This document shows, in pieces, positions 1 to 7,924 of a DNA stretch of 48,992 nt. The notes below the pieces were generated by a model that saw only the letters and a program-made list of their open reading frames with translations, was not told the DNA's origin and searched no databases. Numbering within the stretch: the first letter of the stretch is position 1; every line of letters begins with the position of its first letter. The DNA comes from Phycisphaerae bacterium (GTDB lineage Bacteria; Planctomycetota; Phycisphaerae; UBA1845; PWPN01). The DNA lies in assembly GCA_016928855.1 (NCBI GenBank), contig JAFGKA010000191.1, positions 1 through 48,992 on the forward strand. Reading direction: 5' to 3'. Made by a program: the position numbers and the translations under genes.

Positions 1-1137
1 CAGGGCCAGATCGTGGGGATCACCGGCTCGGTCGGCAAGAGCACGACGACGGCGATGATCGGCGAGATCCTTACTGCCGCGCTGGCCGGGCGCCGCGATG
101 CGCCGCGCGTCTGGGTCGGCGGCAACATCGGCCGGAGTCTGCTGGATGAGCTGCCGAACATTCGCCGCTGCGATGTGGTCGTGCTGGAGCTGTCGAGCTT
201 TCAGTTGGAGGACCTCGCGTCGGTGCGGCTGGGGCCTTCGCACGCGGTGCTGACAAACCTGCGGCCGAATCATCTCGACCGGCATGGCACGATGGACGCC
301 TATGCCGACGCCAAGATGAACCTTGTACGGTTTCTGCGGCGGCACGGCTCGATCGCGTACAATGGCGACGATCCCGAACTGCGGCGGTGGCTCAACGTTG
401 TACGGCCGGAGGATCCGGACGGCGGCTACAAGCGACCGGTGAGCTTCTCCGATCCGCACGCGTGGGTGCACGTCGAAGACGGCGCGATCGTGGCCTATGA
501 GGAATCGGCGGGGCCGACGCGGCGGGCGACGCCGCAGGCTCCGATCGGGCGTTTCGAGCCGGTCATTCGTCTGGACGCCATGGGCGTGCCCGGGCGGCAC
601 AACGTCTATAATGCGATGCTGGCGGTTAATGTCGGGCTGCTTTTCGATGCGAGCTACGACGCGATGGCCGCGGCGCTGCAGGGCTTCCGCGGCCTGCCGC
701 ATCGGCTGGAGTTCGTGACTGAGATCGACGGGGTGCGCTATTTTAACGATTCGAAGTGCACGACGCCGGATGCGGCGATAACCGCGGTTGAGGCGTTCGA
801 TGGCCCCGTCGTTGTGATTGCCGGCGGATACGACAAGGGCTCGTCGTTTGACGGGTTGGGTGCGGTGCTCGCGCGGCGGGCGCGCGGCGTGATCTGTCTC
901 GGGGCGACGCAGAAAGCGATCGCAGCGGCCGTGGCAGCCGGCGCAAATGGCGGGGCAGGCGCAGAGGTGCGGTGCGTGGCCGATCTGCACGAGGCTTGTG
1001 TCGCGGCGCGCGAACTGGCCCGGCCGGGGGATGTCGTTCTCCTCTCGCCGGCGTGTGCGAGCTGGGACATGTTCACCAACTATGAAGCGCGCGGCGATCA
1101 GTTCAAGCAGACGGTGCTTTCCTGGCAGTCGCGGTAG
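1..1137 (+). CDS. murD: UDP-N-acetylmuramoylalanine--D-glutamate ligase, 5'-truncated by the window edge
   Basis: Cytoplasmic Mur ligase that adds D-glutamate to UDP-MurNAc-L-Ala in peptidoglycan synthesis. The frame is open from base 1 (QGQIVGITGSVGKSTT), so the N-terminal Rossmann domain lies outside the window; the GTG at 13 is internal. Visible are the ATP-binding loop GSVGKSTT, the central-domain motif LSSFQLE, the segment TNLRPNHLDRHGT, and the C-terminal ligase domain with FNDSKCTTPDA, IAGGYDKG and LLSPACASWDMF. These are standard MurD signatures. About 378 residues are visible of a usual 450-500. The 144 bases before the next gene contain an imperfect inverted repeat ending at the CCAGCGGCTAC near 1210. 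The neighbours are export genes, not other mur or division genes, which is unlike the classical dcw order. The call is secure; only the start is unknown. Confidence 0.95.
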   Translation, partial: QGQIVGITGSVGKSTTTAMIGEILTAALAGRRDAPRVWVGGNIGRSLLDELPNIRRCDVVVLELSSFQLEDLASVRLGPSHAVLTNLRPNHLDRHGTMDAYADAKMNLVRFLRRHGSIAYNGDDPELRRWLNVVRPEDPDGGYKRPVSFSDPHAWVHVEDGAIVAYEESAGPTRRATPQAPIGRFEPVIRLDAMGVPGRHNVYNAMLAVNVGLLFDASYDAMAAALQGFRGLPHRLEFVTEIDGVRYFNDSKCTTPDAAITAVEAFDGPVVVIAGGYDKGSSFDGLGAVLARRARGVICLGATQKAIAAAVAAGANGGAGAEVRCVADLHEACVAARELARPGDVVLLSPACASWDMFTNYEARGDQFKQTVLSWQSR

Positions 1138-1281
1138 CCTTTCAGCGATAATTCCCCGGGGACCGTACAGTGCGGTAGCGGGATCCGCCGCCGCTGGACA
1201 TGGGCGCGCCAGCGGCTACCCTTTAGTCCACTGTGTCGGGGCTGCTGACCCGACCTACGCGTTTGGAGCCCGAAGGACACC

Positions 1282-2148
1282 TTGTCGGACGAGATTTTCA
1301 GAACCGCTCAGGGCCCGCGATTATCGAGCCTGCTCGACCCGGTGGCGATGGTGCGCAACCTCTGGGCCCGCCGGGACCTGACGGCGCAGTTCGCGCGACG
1401 TGACTTGGCCGGCAAGTACCGCGCCTCCTATTTCGGCATGCTGTGGACCGTCTTCTCGCCGCTGCTGCTGCTGATCGTGTATACGTTCATCTTCTCGGTC
1501 GTGCTTCGGATGAAGTTCGGCCAGACGACCTCGGGCGGTCACGGCGACTTCGCGATCAAGATGTTCATCGGGCTGCTGATCTTCAACGTCTTCTCCGAGG
1601 TGGTCAACCGGGCCGCCACGCTGGTCGTCTCGCACCCGAACTACGTCAAGAAGGTCGTGTTCCCGCTCGAGATCCTCGTGCCGGCGGTGCTCTTGAGCAG
1701 CTTGGTGACGATGGCCGTCGGGCTCGGCGTCTGGCTGGTCGGCTGCCTGATCCTGATCGGGCCGCCGACGGCGACGGGGCTTCTGCTGCCGGTGGTGCTG
1801 CTGCCGATCTGCCTTCTGACACTCGGGCTCGGCTGGCTGCTGGCGGCGCTCGGCGCGTTCATTCGCGACATCAGCCAGATCGTCGGGGTCATCACGCAGG
1901 TGCTGTTCCTTTGCACGCCGATCTTTTATCCGCTTGATATTCTCGACCGCGCGCCGGCGTTCATCCGCACGATGATCGTGCTGAATCCGCTGACGCAGGT
2001 CGTGGTCAACGCGCGGACGGTCCTGCTGGATGGGGCGATGCCGAACTGGACATGGTGGGGCGGGTCGATGGTTGGTGGCATAGTCGTGGCGCTTTTCGGG
2101 CATGCATTTTTCATGAAAAGCAGGCGGGCTTTCGGCGATGTGCTCTGA
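1282..2148 (+). CDS. wzm: ABC-2 type polysaccharide export permease (Wzm/TagG-like)
   Basis: Inner-membrane permease of a polysaccharide (O-antigen, teichoic-acid-like) ABC exporter. The 288-residue product begins with a cytosolic helix (LTAQFARRDLAGKYR) typical of this family just before the first membrane span, then shows about six hydrophobic segments (LLLLIVYTFIFSVVL, FIGLLIFNVFSEVV, LVPAVLLSSLVTMAVG and others). The start is TTG with AAGGA just upstream; an internal ATG at 1348 would cut into the conserved cytosolic segment. The stop overlaps the following ATPase gene by 11 bases, so the pair is translationally coupled. Partner ATPase and glycosyltransferases lie immediately downstream. 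Substrate specificity cannot be read from the permease. Confidence 0.93.
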   Translation: MSDEIFRTAQGPRLSSLLDPVAMVRNLWARRDLTAQFARRDLAGKYRASYFGMLWTVFSPLLLLIVYTFIFSVVLRMKFGQTTSGGHGDFAIKMFIGLLIFNVFSEVVNRAATLVVSHPNYVKKVVFPLEILVPAVLLSSLVTMAVGLGVWLVGCLILIGPPTATGLLLPVVLLPICLLTLGLGWLLAALGAFIRDISQIVGVITQVLFLCTPIFYPLDILDRAPAFIRTMIVLNPLTQVVVNARTVLLDGAMPNWTWWGGSMVGGIVVALFGHAFFMKSRRAFGDVL

Positions 2149-3541
2149 GACCGCAACAGCTTCGGACCGCCCGGCCGACCCGGTGATCTCCGTGCGCGCG
2201 CTCAGCAAGGCGTACCGGATGTATGAGCGGCCGACGGACCGCCTCCGGCAGGCGTTCGCGTGGGGGCGTCATCGCTACTATCACGAGTTCTGGGCCCTGC
2301 GCGACGTGCATTTCGACGTCTACCCCGGCGAGATGGTCGGCATCGTCGGCCGCAATGGTAGCGGCAAGAGCACGCTGCTGCAGATCATCGCCGGCACGCT
2401 CGCGCCGACGGCCGGCAGCGTCCGCGTGCAGGATCGTGTCTCGGCCCTGCTCGAACTCGGCTCGGGCTTCGATCCGGACTTTACCGGGCGCGAGAACGTG
2501 TTCTTCTCCGGCGCGATCAGCGGTTTGAGCCGGCAGGCCATCGAGCAGAAGTACGATGCGATTACCGCCTTCGCCGATATCGGCGAGTTTATCGAGCAGC
2601 CGCTGCGCACGTATTCGACCGGCATGGCGGTGCGGCTGGCGTTCGCGGTGCAGCTCTTCGCAGCCGAGCGCGTGCTGATCGTCGATGAAGCCTTGGCCGT
2701 CGGCGACGAAGGCTTCCAGCGCAAGTGCATCGCCGCGCTAGAGCGCTTCCAGGCCGACGGCGGCACGATCCTGCTGGTTACGCACGACACGCAGACGGTC
2801 GTCAAGATGTGCGACCGCGCCGTCCTGCTCGACCGGGGCGAAGTGCTGGCGGCCGGCTCGAGCAAGCGCGTGATCGACATCTACCAGAAGCTGCTCTACA
2901 GCTCGTGCGAGGATTGCGATCGGCTGCGGGCCGCACTGCGAGCGCCGGGCGCCCGAATCGAGACGATCACCCTGGCGATGGACAGGGAACCGACGCCCGC
3001 GCCGGAACCGACCATCCCCGCGTCGGAAACAGCCGCGTTCCACGACACCGAGATGGTCCGTACGGCCGAGACGACCTATGGCGGCACCGATGCGGAGATC
3101 GTCGATGTCGGTATGTTCGACGCCACGGGTCAGCCGGCCAACGTGCTGGTCACCGGCCAGCCATGCGAGCTGCGCTACCGCGTCCGCTTTCATGTCGCCG
3201 CCGTTGGTGTGCGGTTCGGCATGATGCTCAAGACGAAGGAGGGTGTCGACGTTGCCGGCGTGTCGAACGCGCACGTCGGGCGCCGCATCGACCGCGTCGA
3301 AGCCGGCCAGGTCGTCGCCGTCCGCTTTCGGTTCACGATGAACCTTGCGCCGGGAACGTATTTCCTGAACACCGGCGTCGGCTGCCTGCACAACGGCGAC
3401 GAAATCTACCTGCACCGGCGTGTGGATGTCGCCGCAATTCGCGTGATTCCCTGCGACGATCGCGAGATCTACGGGTTGGCGTTTGTGGCGCCGGAGGTAT
3501 CCTGGGCGGTAGTATCGGAGGAAGCGTCGTCCAATGCCTGA
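2138..3541 (+). CDS. wzt: ABC exporter ATPase with C-terminal glycan-binding domain (Wzt-like)
   Basis: Nucleotide-binding subunit that powers the Wzm permease. The ATPase domain spans roughly residues 15-245: Walker A GRNGSGKST at 71, signature YSTGMAVRLAF near 159, Walker B VLIVDEALAVGD with D183-E184, and the H-loop in LLVTHDTQ. A Pro/Glu-rich linker leads to an immunoglobulin-like C-terminal domain (about 300-450: TAETTYGGTDAEIVDVG to the end) matching the Wzt C-terminal domain that, in characterised O-antigen systems, recognises a terminal modification of the finished glycan. Its presence suggests capped-chain export rather than Wzx/Wzy polymerisation. The ATG lies inside the permease gene (11-base overlap), and the stop overlaps the next gene by 8 bases. 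Confidence 0.93.
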   Translation: MCSETATASDRPADPVISVRALSKAYRMYERPTDRLRQAFAWGRHRYYHEFWALRDVHFDVYPGEMVGIVGRNGSGKSTLLQIIAGTLAPTAGSVRVQDRVSALLELGSGFDPDFTGRENVFFSGAISGLSRQAIEQKYDAITAFADIGEFIEQPLRTYSTGMAVRLAFAVQLFAAERVLIVDEALAVGDEGFQRKCIAALERFQADGGTILLVTHDTQTVVKMCDRAVLLDRGEVLAAGSSKRVIDIYQKLLYSSCEDCDRLRAALRAPGARIETITLAMDREPTPAPEPTIPASETAAFHDTEMVRTAETTYGGTDAEIVDVGMFDATGQPANVLVTGQPCELRYRVRFHVAAVGVRFGMMLKTKEGVDVAGVSNAHVGRRIDRVEAGQVVAVRFRFTMNLAPGTYFLNTGVGCLHNGDEIYLHRRVDVAAIRVIPCDDREIYGLAFVAPEVSWAVVSEEASSNA

Positions 3542-4853
3542 ACGCGTCGTATTGCTGGCGGTCGATGGGCTCGACTGGCACCGCGTGCGCGAAGGCGTTG
3601 CCGCGGGGCGGCTGCCGCATCTTGCGGCCATGCTTGAAGCTGGCGCACATGCCGAAGTCAGCGTCCGTGCGTGCGTGCCGGGCCTCGCCGGTGCCGAAAG
3701 CGGGCTGAACAGCCCGACGCTCTGGACGACCGTTGCGACCGGCCAGTACTACTTCCGGCACGGCGTCTACGATTTCTCGAACGCGATGGAATCGGTGGAG
3801 AACCCGCCCCTGTTCGAAAGCCGTCACGTTCGCGTGCCGCGGCTCTGGGACATCCTGACGCAGCATGACATCGCCAGCCTCGTCGTTGGCTACTATGTGA
3901 CGCATCCGGCCTACCTGATCCGCGGGCTAATGATCAGCGATATGTTCGGTGAGATCGAGAGCGACCGGACGGTCTGTCCGCCGGCGCAGTGCGACGTCCT
4001 GGCCCGCACGCTCGGCGCGGCCAGCTACGCCGACTACGTGCGTACGATCGGCATGATCGGCAGCGAGGCCGGCGTGCGCGAGGCCCGCGGCGAGGCCGGC
4101 GAGCGTCTCCGAGCCGTTGCCGGTGAAGCGCTCGCGCGGTTCACCGACCTGACGGATGGCGAGATCGAATTGCTGCTGAACACGCCGGACAACGCGCGAC
4201 TGCGCCGGATGGTCGAGTATCGGTTGCTTTATCCCTACGTCCGCGATGACCGGTTGCACCGGCTCTTCCTCGACCGGCTCAGTCACAAAACATGGCGGTT
4301 CGCCACGGTGTACTATCGGTTGATCGACTTTGTGGGGCACGGCTTCTGGACGCAGGGCCACACGTTGCCCGAGACGTTTGAGAGGACCTACGGTTCCATC
4401 GTCGACCGGGCCTATGTCTGGATCGATGAATGCGTCGGGCAGATTCACGACGTGCTTGGCCCCGGCGATCGGCTGGTCGTACTGTCCGACCACGGTTTTT
4501 GTGCCACGCCGCAGACCGCGAGTATTGATGACTGCGATGCGGTCTGGGAACTGACCTACGGCCAGCACGCCGAGCCCGCCGTGCTCATCGCTGCCGGCGG
4601 CCCGAAGACCGGCCGGATCGACGGCGTGACGCTGCTGGATATTGCGCCGACCATTATCGACTTTTTGGGTCTACCGCAGGCGAGGGCGTTCGATGGCGGC
4701 CCCGTGCCCGGCCTGTTAAGCTCGGACGTGCCCCGCGCCCTGTCGCCGGTGGAGGCGTATCCGTATACGCCGCCCAGTGGCGCTGCCGGGCTTTCGGAAG
4801 ATGAGCAGGACGCGGTCCTGAAACGGCTGGCCGCGCTGGGATATGTGGAATAA
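3534..4853 (+). CDS. Alkaline-phosphatase-superfamily (type I phosphodiesterase/NPP-like) protein
   Basis: Predicted metal-dependent phospho-transfer or hydrolysis enzyme. In 439 residues it shows the superfamily order: VVLLAVDGLDW (metal Asp11), NSPTLWTTVATG at 59-70 carrying the likely nucleophile Thr62, DFVGHGFW (Asp/His metal pair), VLSDHGF (Asp-His pair) and a final His in YGQHAEPAVLIAAGGP. There is no signal peptide or membrane segment, so it appears cytoplasmic or needs a partner. GGAGGAAG at 3518-3525 is an ideally spaced ribosome site and the ATG overlaps wzt by 8 bases, so it is part of the export operon. In this setting it may add or remove a phosphate-linked group on the glycan. 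That is inference; a generic nucleotide pyrophosphatase is the alternative. Confidence 0.8.
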   Translation: MPERVVLLAVDGLDWHRVREGVAAGRLPHLAAMLEAGAHAEVSVRACVPGLAGAESGLNSPTLWTTVATGQYYFRHGVYDFSNAMESVENPPLFESRHVRVPRLWDILTQHDIASLVVGYYVTHPAYLIRGLMISDMFGEIESDRTVCPPAQCDVLARTLGAASYADYVRTIGMIGSEAGVREARGEAGERLRAVAGEALARFTDLTDGEIELLLNTPDNARLRRMVEYRLLYPYVRDDRLHRLFLDRLSHKTWRFATVYYRLIDFVGHGFWTQGHTLPETFERTYGSIVDRAYVWIDECVGQIHDVLGPGDRLVVLSDHGFCATPQTASIDDCDAVWELTYGQHAEPAVLIAAGGPKTGRIDGVTLLDIAPTIIDFLGLPQARAFDGGPVPGLLSSDVPRALSPVEAYPYTPPSGAAGLSEDEQDAVLKRLAALGYVE

Positions 4854-5409
4854 CGAAACGATGCCGGCGAACGACGAAACATGTGTGCCGACGTTCGGTT
4901 CGCCCTTCCGGGCCGGCCGTGAGGATCCGGCGTATCAGGCGGATCGGCTCGGCGCGTTGTATGCGTTCACGAGCCGCCTGCTCGAGACCTATGCCCGTCA
5001 GCTTCAGGCCGAACAGCGGCGCGGTCGCAAGCTGTGGGACGCGAAGAAATGGCACGAACAACAGACTGCCCGCCTGGAGGAGGCGCTGCGCGAAGCCGTC
5101 AACGCGATCGAAGAGCGCCCCAAGGAGATCGAAGAGCATGAGCGCGCGCAGGCGGAGTGGATCGCCAAGCTGGAAGAGGCTAAAGCGTACTGGATCCAGC
5201 GGGCGGAAGACCTTGAGCAGAAGCTCGCTACTGAAACCACGCGAACCGAACGGCTGATGCGGCTTGTTCTCCGGATCCGCGCGACGCGCTGGTGGCGGAT
5301 CGGCGCGCGGTTCGGCATGTTCGACGCCGTGCGGGATGAAGTGGAACAACTCGGCGCAGCCGCGACCGAGATCGATGATCGCAACGCAGGGAGCAATCCG
5401 CCGGCATGA
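4843..5409 (+). CDS. Coiled-coil protein of the glycan export operon
   Basis: A 188-residue protein of unassigned function. Residues from about 40 to 145 are rich in Glu, Lys, Arg, Gln and Ala with heptad-like spacing (QLQAEQRRGRKLWDAKK, LEEALREAVNAIEERPKEIE), predicting one long coiled coil. The C-terminal part has an aromatic and basic patch (RIRATRWWRIGARFGMF) resembling the short C-terminal motifs on many glycosyltransferases of such operons. The start overlaps the preceding stop by 11 bases; an ATG at 4861 is an alternative that would give a 7-base gap. Its last codons form an ATGA overlap with the glycosyltransferase gene. A chain-length ruler or scaffold, as WbdD-type coiled coils are in ABC-dependent O-antigen systems, is an attractive guess but unproven. 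Confidence 0.7.
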   Translation: MWNNETMPANDETCVPTFGSPFRAGREDPAYQADRLGALYAFTSRLLETYARQLQAEQRRGRKLWDAKKWHEQQTARLEEALREAVNAIEERPKEIEEHERAQAEWIAKLEEAKAYWIQRAEDLEQKLATETTRTERLMRLVLRIRATRWWRIGARFGMFDAVRDEVEQLGAAATEIDDRNAGSNPPA

Positions 5410-7868
5410 TCGACGCACGAGACCCCGATTTTTCGAACAGGCCCACGGCCCCCCAACGACCGACACCAAGGTATCGCCTGGAGGCGGTCGAGGGCGATCC
5501 GCCGGTGTCGATCATTACGCCGTGTTATAACGTCGGCCCATGGCTGGACGAAACGGCCCAAGCGGTTGCGCGCCAGTCGTTTCAGCACTTCGAGTGGTTG
5601 CTCGTGGATGACGGCAGCACAAACGCGACCGATGTCGCCACGCTGCGCCGGCTTGCCGAACGCGATCCGCGCATCCGCGTCATCACGCAGGCCAACGTCG
5701 GGCCCTCGGCGGCACGCAATCGCGGTGCCCGCGAGGCCCGCGGCCGCTATCTCTTCTGGCTCGACAGTGACGACCTGATCGAGCCAACCTACATCGAGAA
5801 AGCCTTCTGGTGCCTCGAATCGCATCCGCAGTTCGCGTTCTGCAACAGTTGGACGATCGGCTTTGAGGCCCAGCAGTACCTCTGGCCGCGCGGTTTCGAG
5901 CGGGGCCGTGCGTGCCTGCATGAAAACCAGGCCGACCACACGTCGATGGTTCGCCGCGATGCGCACCGCGCGATCGGAGGCTACGACGAGTCGATCCGGA
6001 TCGGCCACGAAGACTGGGACTACTGGCTTACCATGGCCGCGCACGGCTATTGGGGCTGGACGATTCCCGAGTTCCTGATCTGGTATCGTCGCCGCGAGGA
6101 CTCACGCATCACGCAGACCGAGGGTGACGCGGCGCGCAAAGCGGCCTTCGAAGCGTTTCTGCGCAAGAAGCATGCGGCGCTGTACGAGAACGAAGACGGC
6201 TTTCCGCATCCGCCGGATCCGGATGATCTCGCGCCGGCGGCCGTGACGCTCGATATCCCCGTCGCGAACCCGCTGGTCCACTCCGACGGCGAGTGTCGGC
6301 TCCTGCTGCTCGTGCCGTGGCTCAATGTCGGCGGCGCGGATCGGTTCAACCTGGATCTCGTTGCGCAGCTTCGCCGTCGCGATTGGGAGATCACGATCGC
6401 CACGACGCTGCCGAGCGATCATCCGTGGCAGTCGGAATTCACGCGCCACACGCCGGACGTGTTCTGCCTCGACAAGTTTCTGAAGCTGGCGGACTACCCA
6501 CGGTTCCTGCTGTATCTGCTACGGTCGCGCGGGATCACGCATGTGCTGATGAGCAACTGCCAGCTCGGTTACGAACTGCTGCCGCTGTTGCGCGCTCATT
6601 ACCCGCCGGCCGCCGTGCTGGATAGTTGTCACTCCATCACGCCGGCATGGAAGAACGGCGGCTATCCCGCCATGGCCGTGCGCTGGAGCGAGAGCCTCGA
6701 CCTGCATACCGTCTCGCATGGCTATCTGCGCCGATGGCTCATCGAGCAGGGCGTACCCGCCGAAAAGGTCGAAACGTTCCACACAAACCTCGATCCGGCA
6801 ACGTGGAATCCCGCGGCGGTCAATGCTGAGCCCTGGCGCCGCAAGCTGCTTGGCGATGCCGCGCCGGTCGGCCGCATGCTTATCCTCTTCGCGGGGCGCT
6901 TCGTTGAGGACAAACGCCCCGAGTTCTTGCTGGACATTCTGCGTCACCTGCGCGATGAAGGCGTCGATTTCGTCGCCGCACTGGTCGGCGACGGCAAGCT
7001 CCGCCCGTGCGTCGAGGCACTGATCGACAAGCACCGTCTGCGCCGGCACATTCGCGTGCTCGGAACGCTGGCGACGGATGACGTCCGGTCGCTGATTGCC
7101 GCGGCTGATGTCTTCCTCTTGCCGTCGCAGGTCGAGGGCATTGCGGTCGTGCTGTTCGAGGCGATGGCCATGGAGACGGTTCCGGTCTCGGCGGATGTCG
7201 GTGGGCAGTCCGAATTGGTCACGCCTGACGTCGGATATCTGATTCCGCACGCCGAACGGAATGTCGAGCTTCGCGCTTATGTCGATGTGCTGCGCCGGCT
7301 CGCCGAAGAGCCGGACCGTCGGCGTGCGCTGGCCGTGGCCGCGCGCCGCCGCATTGTCGAGCAGTTCAATCTCGATCGGATGGGCGATGCGTTGCACGGT
7401 ATGCTCAAACGTGCGGCCGAAAACCACGCCGCGAGCCCATGCCCGACGATGTCGCCGGCCATGGCCGCGGAATGTGCTGCGACGAGCATCGACCGGTTCC
7501 GGCTGGAACGGCTGGCGGACTACCTCTGGCACCGACTGAATCAGCAGGAGTCCGGCGGACCCGAGTCGGCCGCGCCGGCCACCAGCGAGATTTCGCTCGC
7601 GCGGGCCGAACTGAACTTTATCGAGAACTCCGGTTCGTGGCGAGCCGTTCAACGACTCAAACGCACGTGGCTCTATCGGGCGTTCGCCCGCCTGGCCTAC
7701 GGCCCGGCCTGGGACCGCGCCAACGACTGTGCCGATCCGCGCGATCGCCTGGCCGCGATCAAACGGTCACGCATCTACCGGCTGCGCCAAGCCGCTCGAC
7801 AAACGGCGCTCTATCGGGCCTATGCCCGTCGAAGGTATGGTCCCGACTTTTCGGGTCCGTGGAAGTAG
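5406..7868 (+). CDS. Bifunctional glycosyltransferase, GT2 fused to GT4, with repeated C-terminal tail
   Basis: Predicted cytoplasmic enzyme building the exported glycan; 820 residues. The N-terminal GT-A domain (about 35-290) has SIITPCYNVGPWLDE, LLVDDGSTN and the metal motif WLDSDD, all GT2 features. The GT-B domain (about 300-680) has LLLLVPWLNVGGADRFNLDL, ILFAGRFVEDKRPEFLLD and the E-x7-E type segment EGIAVVLFEAMAMETVPV, as in GT4. After about residue 735 come two related short repeats, WLYRAFARLAYGPAWDRA and ALYRAYARRRYGPDFSG, each following a SWRAVQRLKR or SRIYRLRQ element. Start and preceding stop share ATGA. Two transfer activities in one chain suggest synthesis of a disaccharide repeat; sugars and linkages are unknown. 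Confidence 0.9.
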   Translation: MIDARDPDFSNRPTAPQRPTPRYRLEAVEGDPPVSIITPCYNVGPWLDETAQAVARQSFQHFEWLLVDDGSTNATDVATLRRLAERDPRIRVITQANVGPSAARNRGAREARGRYLFWLDSDDLIEPTYIEKAFWCLESHPQFAFCNSWTIGFEAQQYLWPRGFERGRACLHENQADHTSMVRRDAHRAIGGYDESIRIGHEDWDYWLTMAAHGYWGWTIPEFLIWYRRREDSRITQTEGDAARKAAFEAFLRKKHAALYENEDGFPHPPDPDDLAPAAVTLDIPVANPLVHSDGECRLLLLVPWLNVGGADRFNLDLVAQLRRRDWEITIATTLPSDHPWQSEFTRHTPDVFCLDKFLKLADYPRFLLYLLRSRGITHVLMSNCQLGYELLPLLRAHYPPAAVLDSCHSITPAWKNGGYPAMAVRWSESLDLHTVSHGYLRRWLIEQGVPAEKVETFHTNLDPATWNPAAVNAEPWRRKLLGDAAPVGRMLILFAGRFVEDKRPEFLLDILRHLRDEGVDFVAALVGDGKLRPCVEALIDKHRLRRHIRVLGTLATDDVRSLIAAADVFLLPSQVEGIAVVLFEAMAMETVPVSADVGGQSELVTPDVGYLIPHAERNVELRAYVDVLRRLAEEPDRRRALAVAARRRIVEQFNLDRMGDALHGMLKRAAENHAASPCPTMSPAMAAECAATSIDRFRLERLADYLWHRLNQQESGGPESAAPATSEISLARAELNFIENSGSWRAVQRLKRTWLYRAFARLAYGPAWDRANDCADPRDRLAAIKRSRIYRLRQAARQTALYRAYARRRYGPDFSGPWK

Positions 7869-7924
7869 CGCAAGCAGCCTGGAGAGCCCAACGGACAACA
7901 CGATTGGCGGATGAATCGCTTACT

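Noticed and set aside
7439-7924. Upstream extension of the GT-C-like membrane protein
   Set aside because: It overlaps the GT2-GT4 gene in another frame and reads as Arg/Pro-rich sequence with no homology-like pattern.
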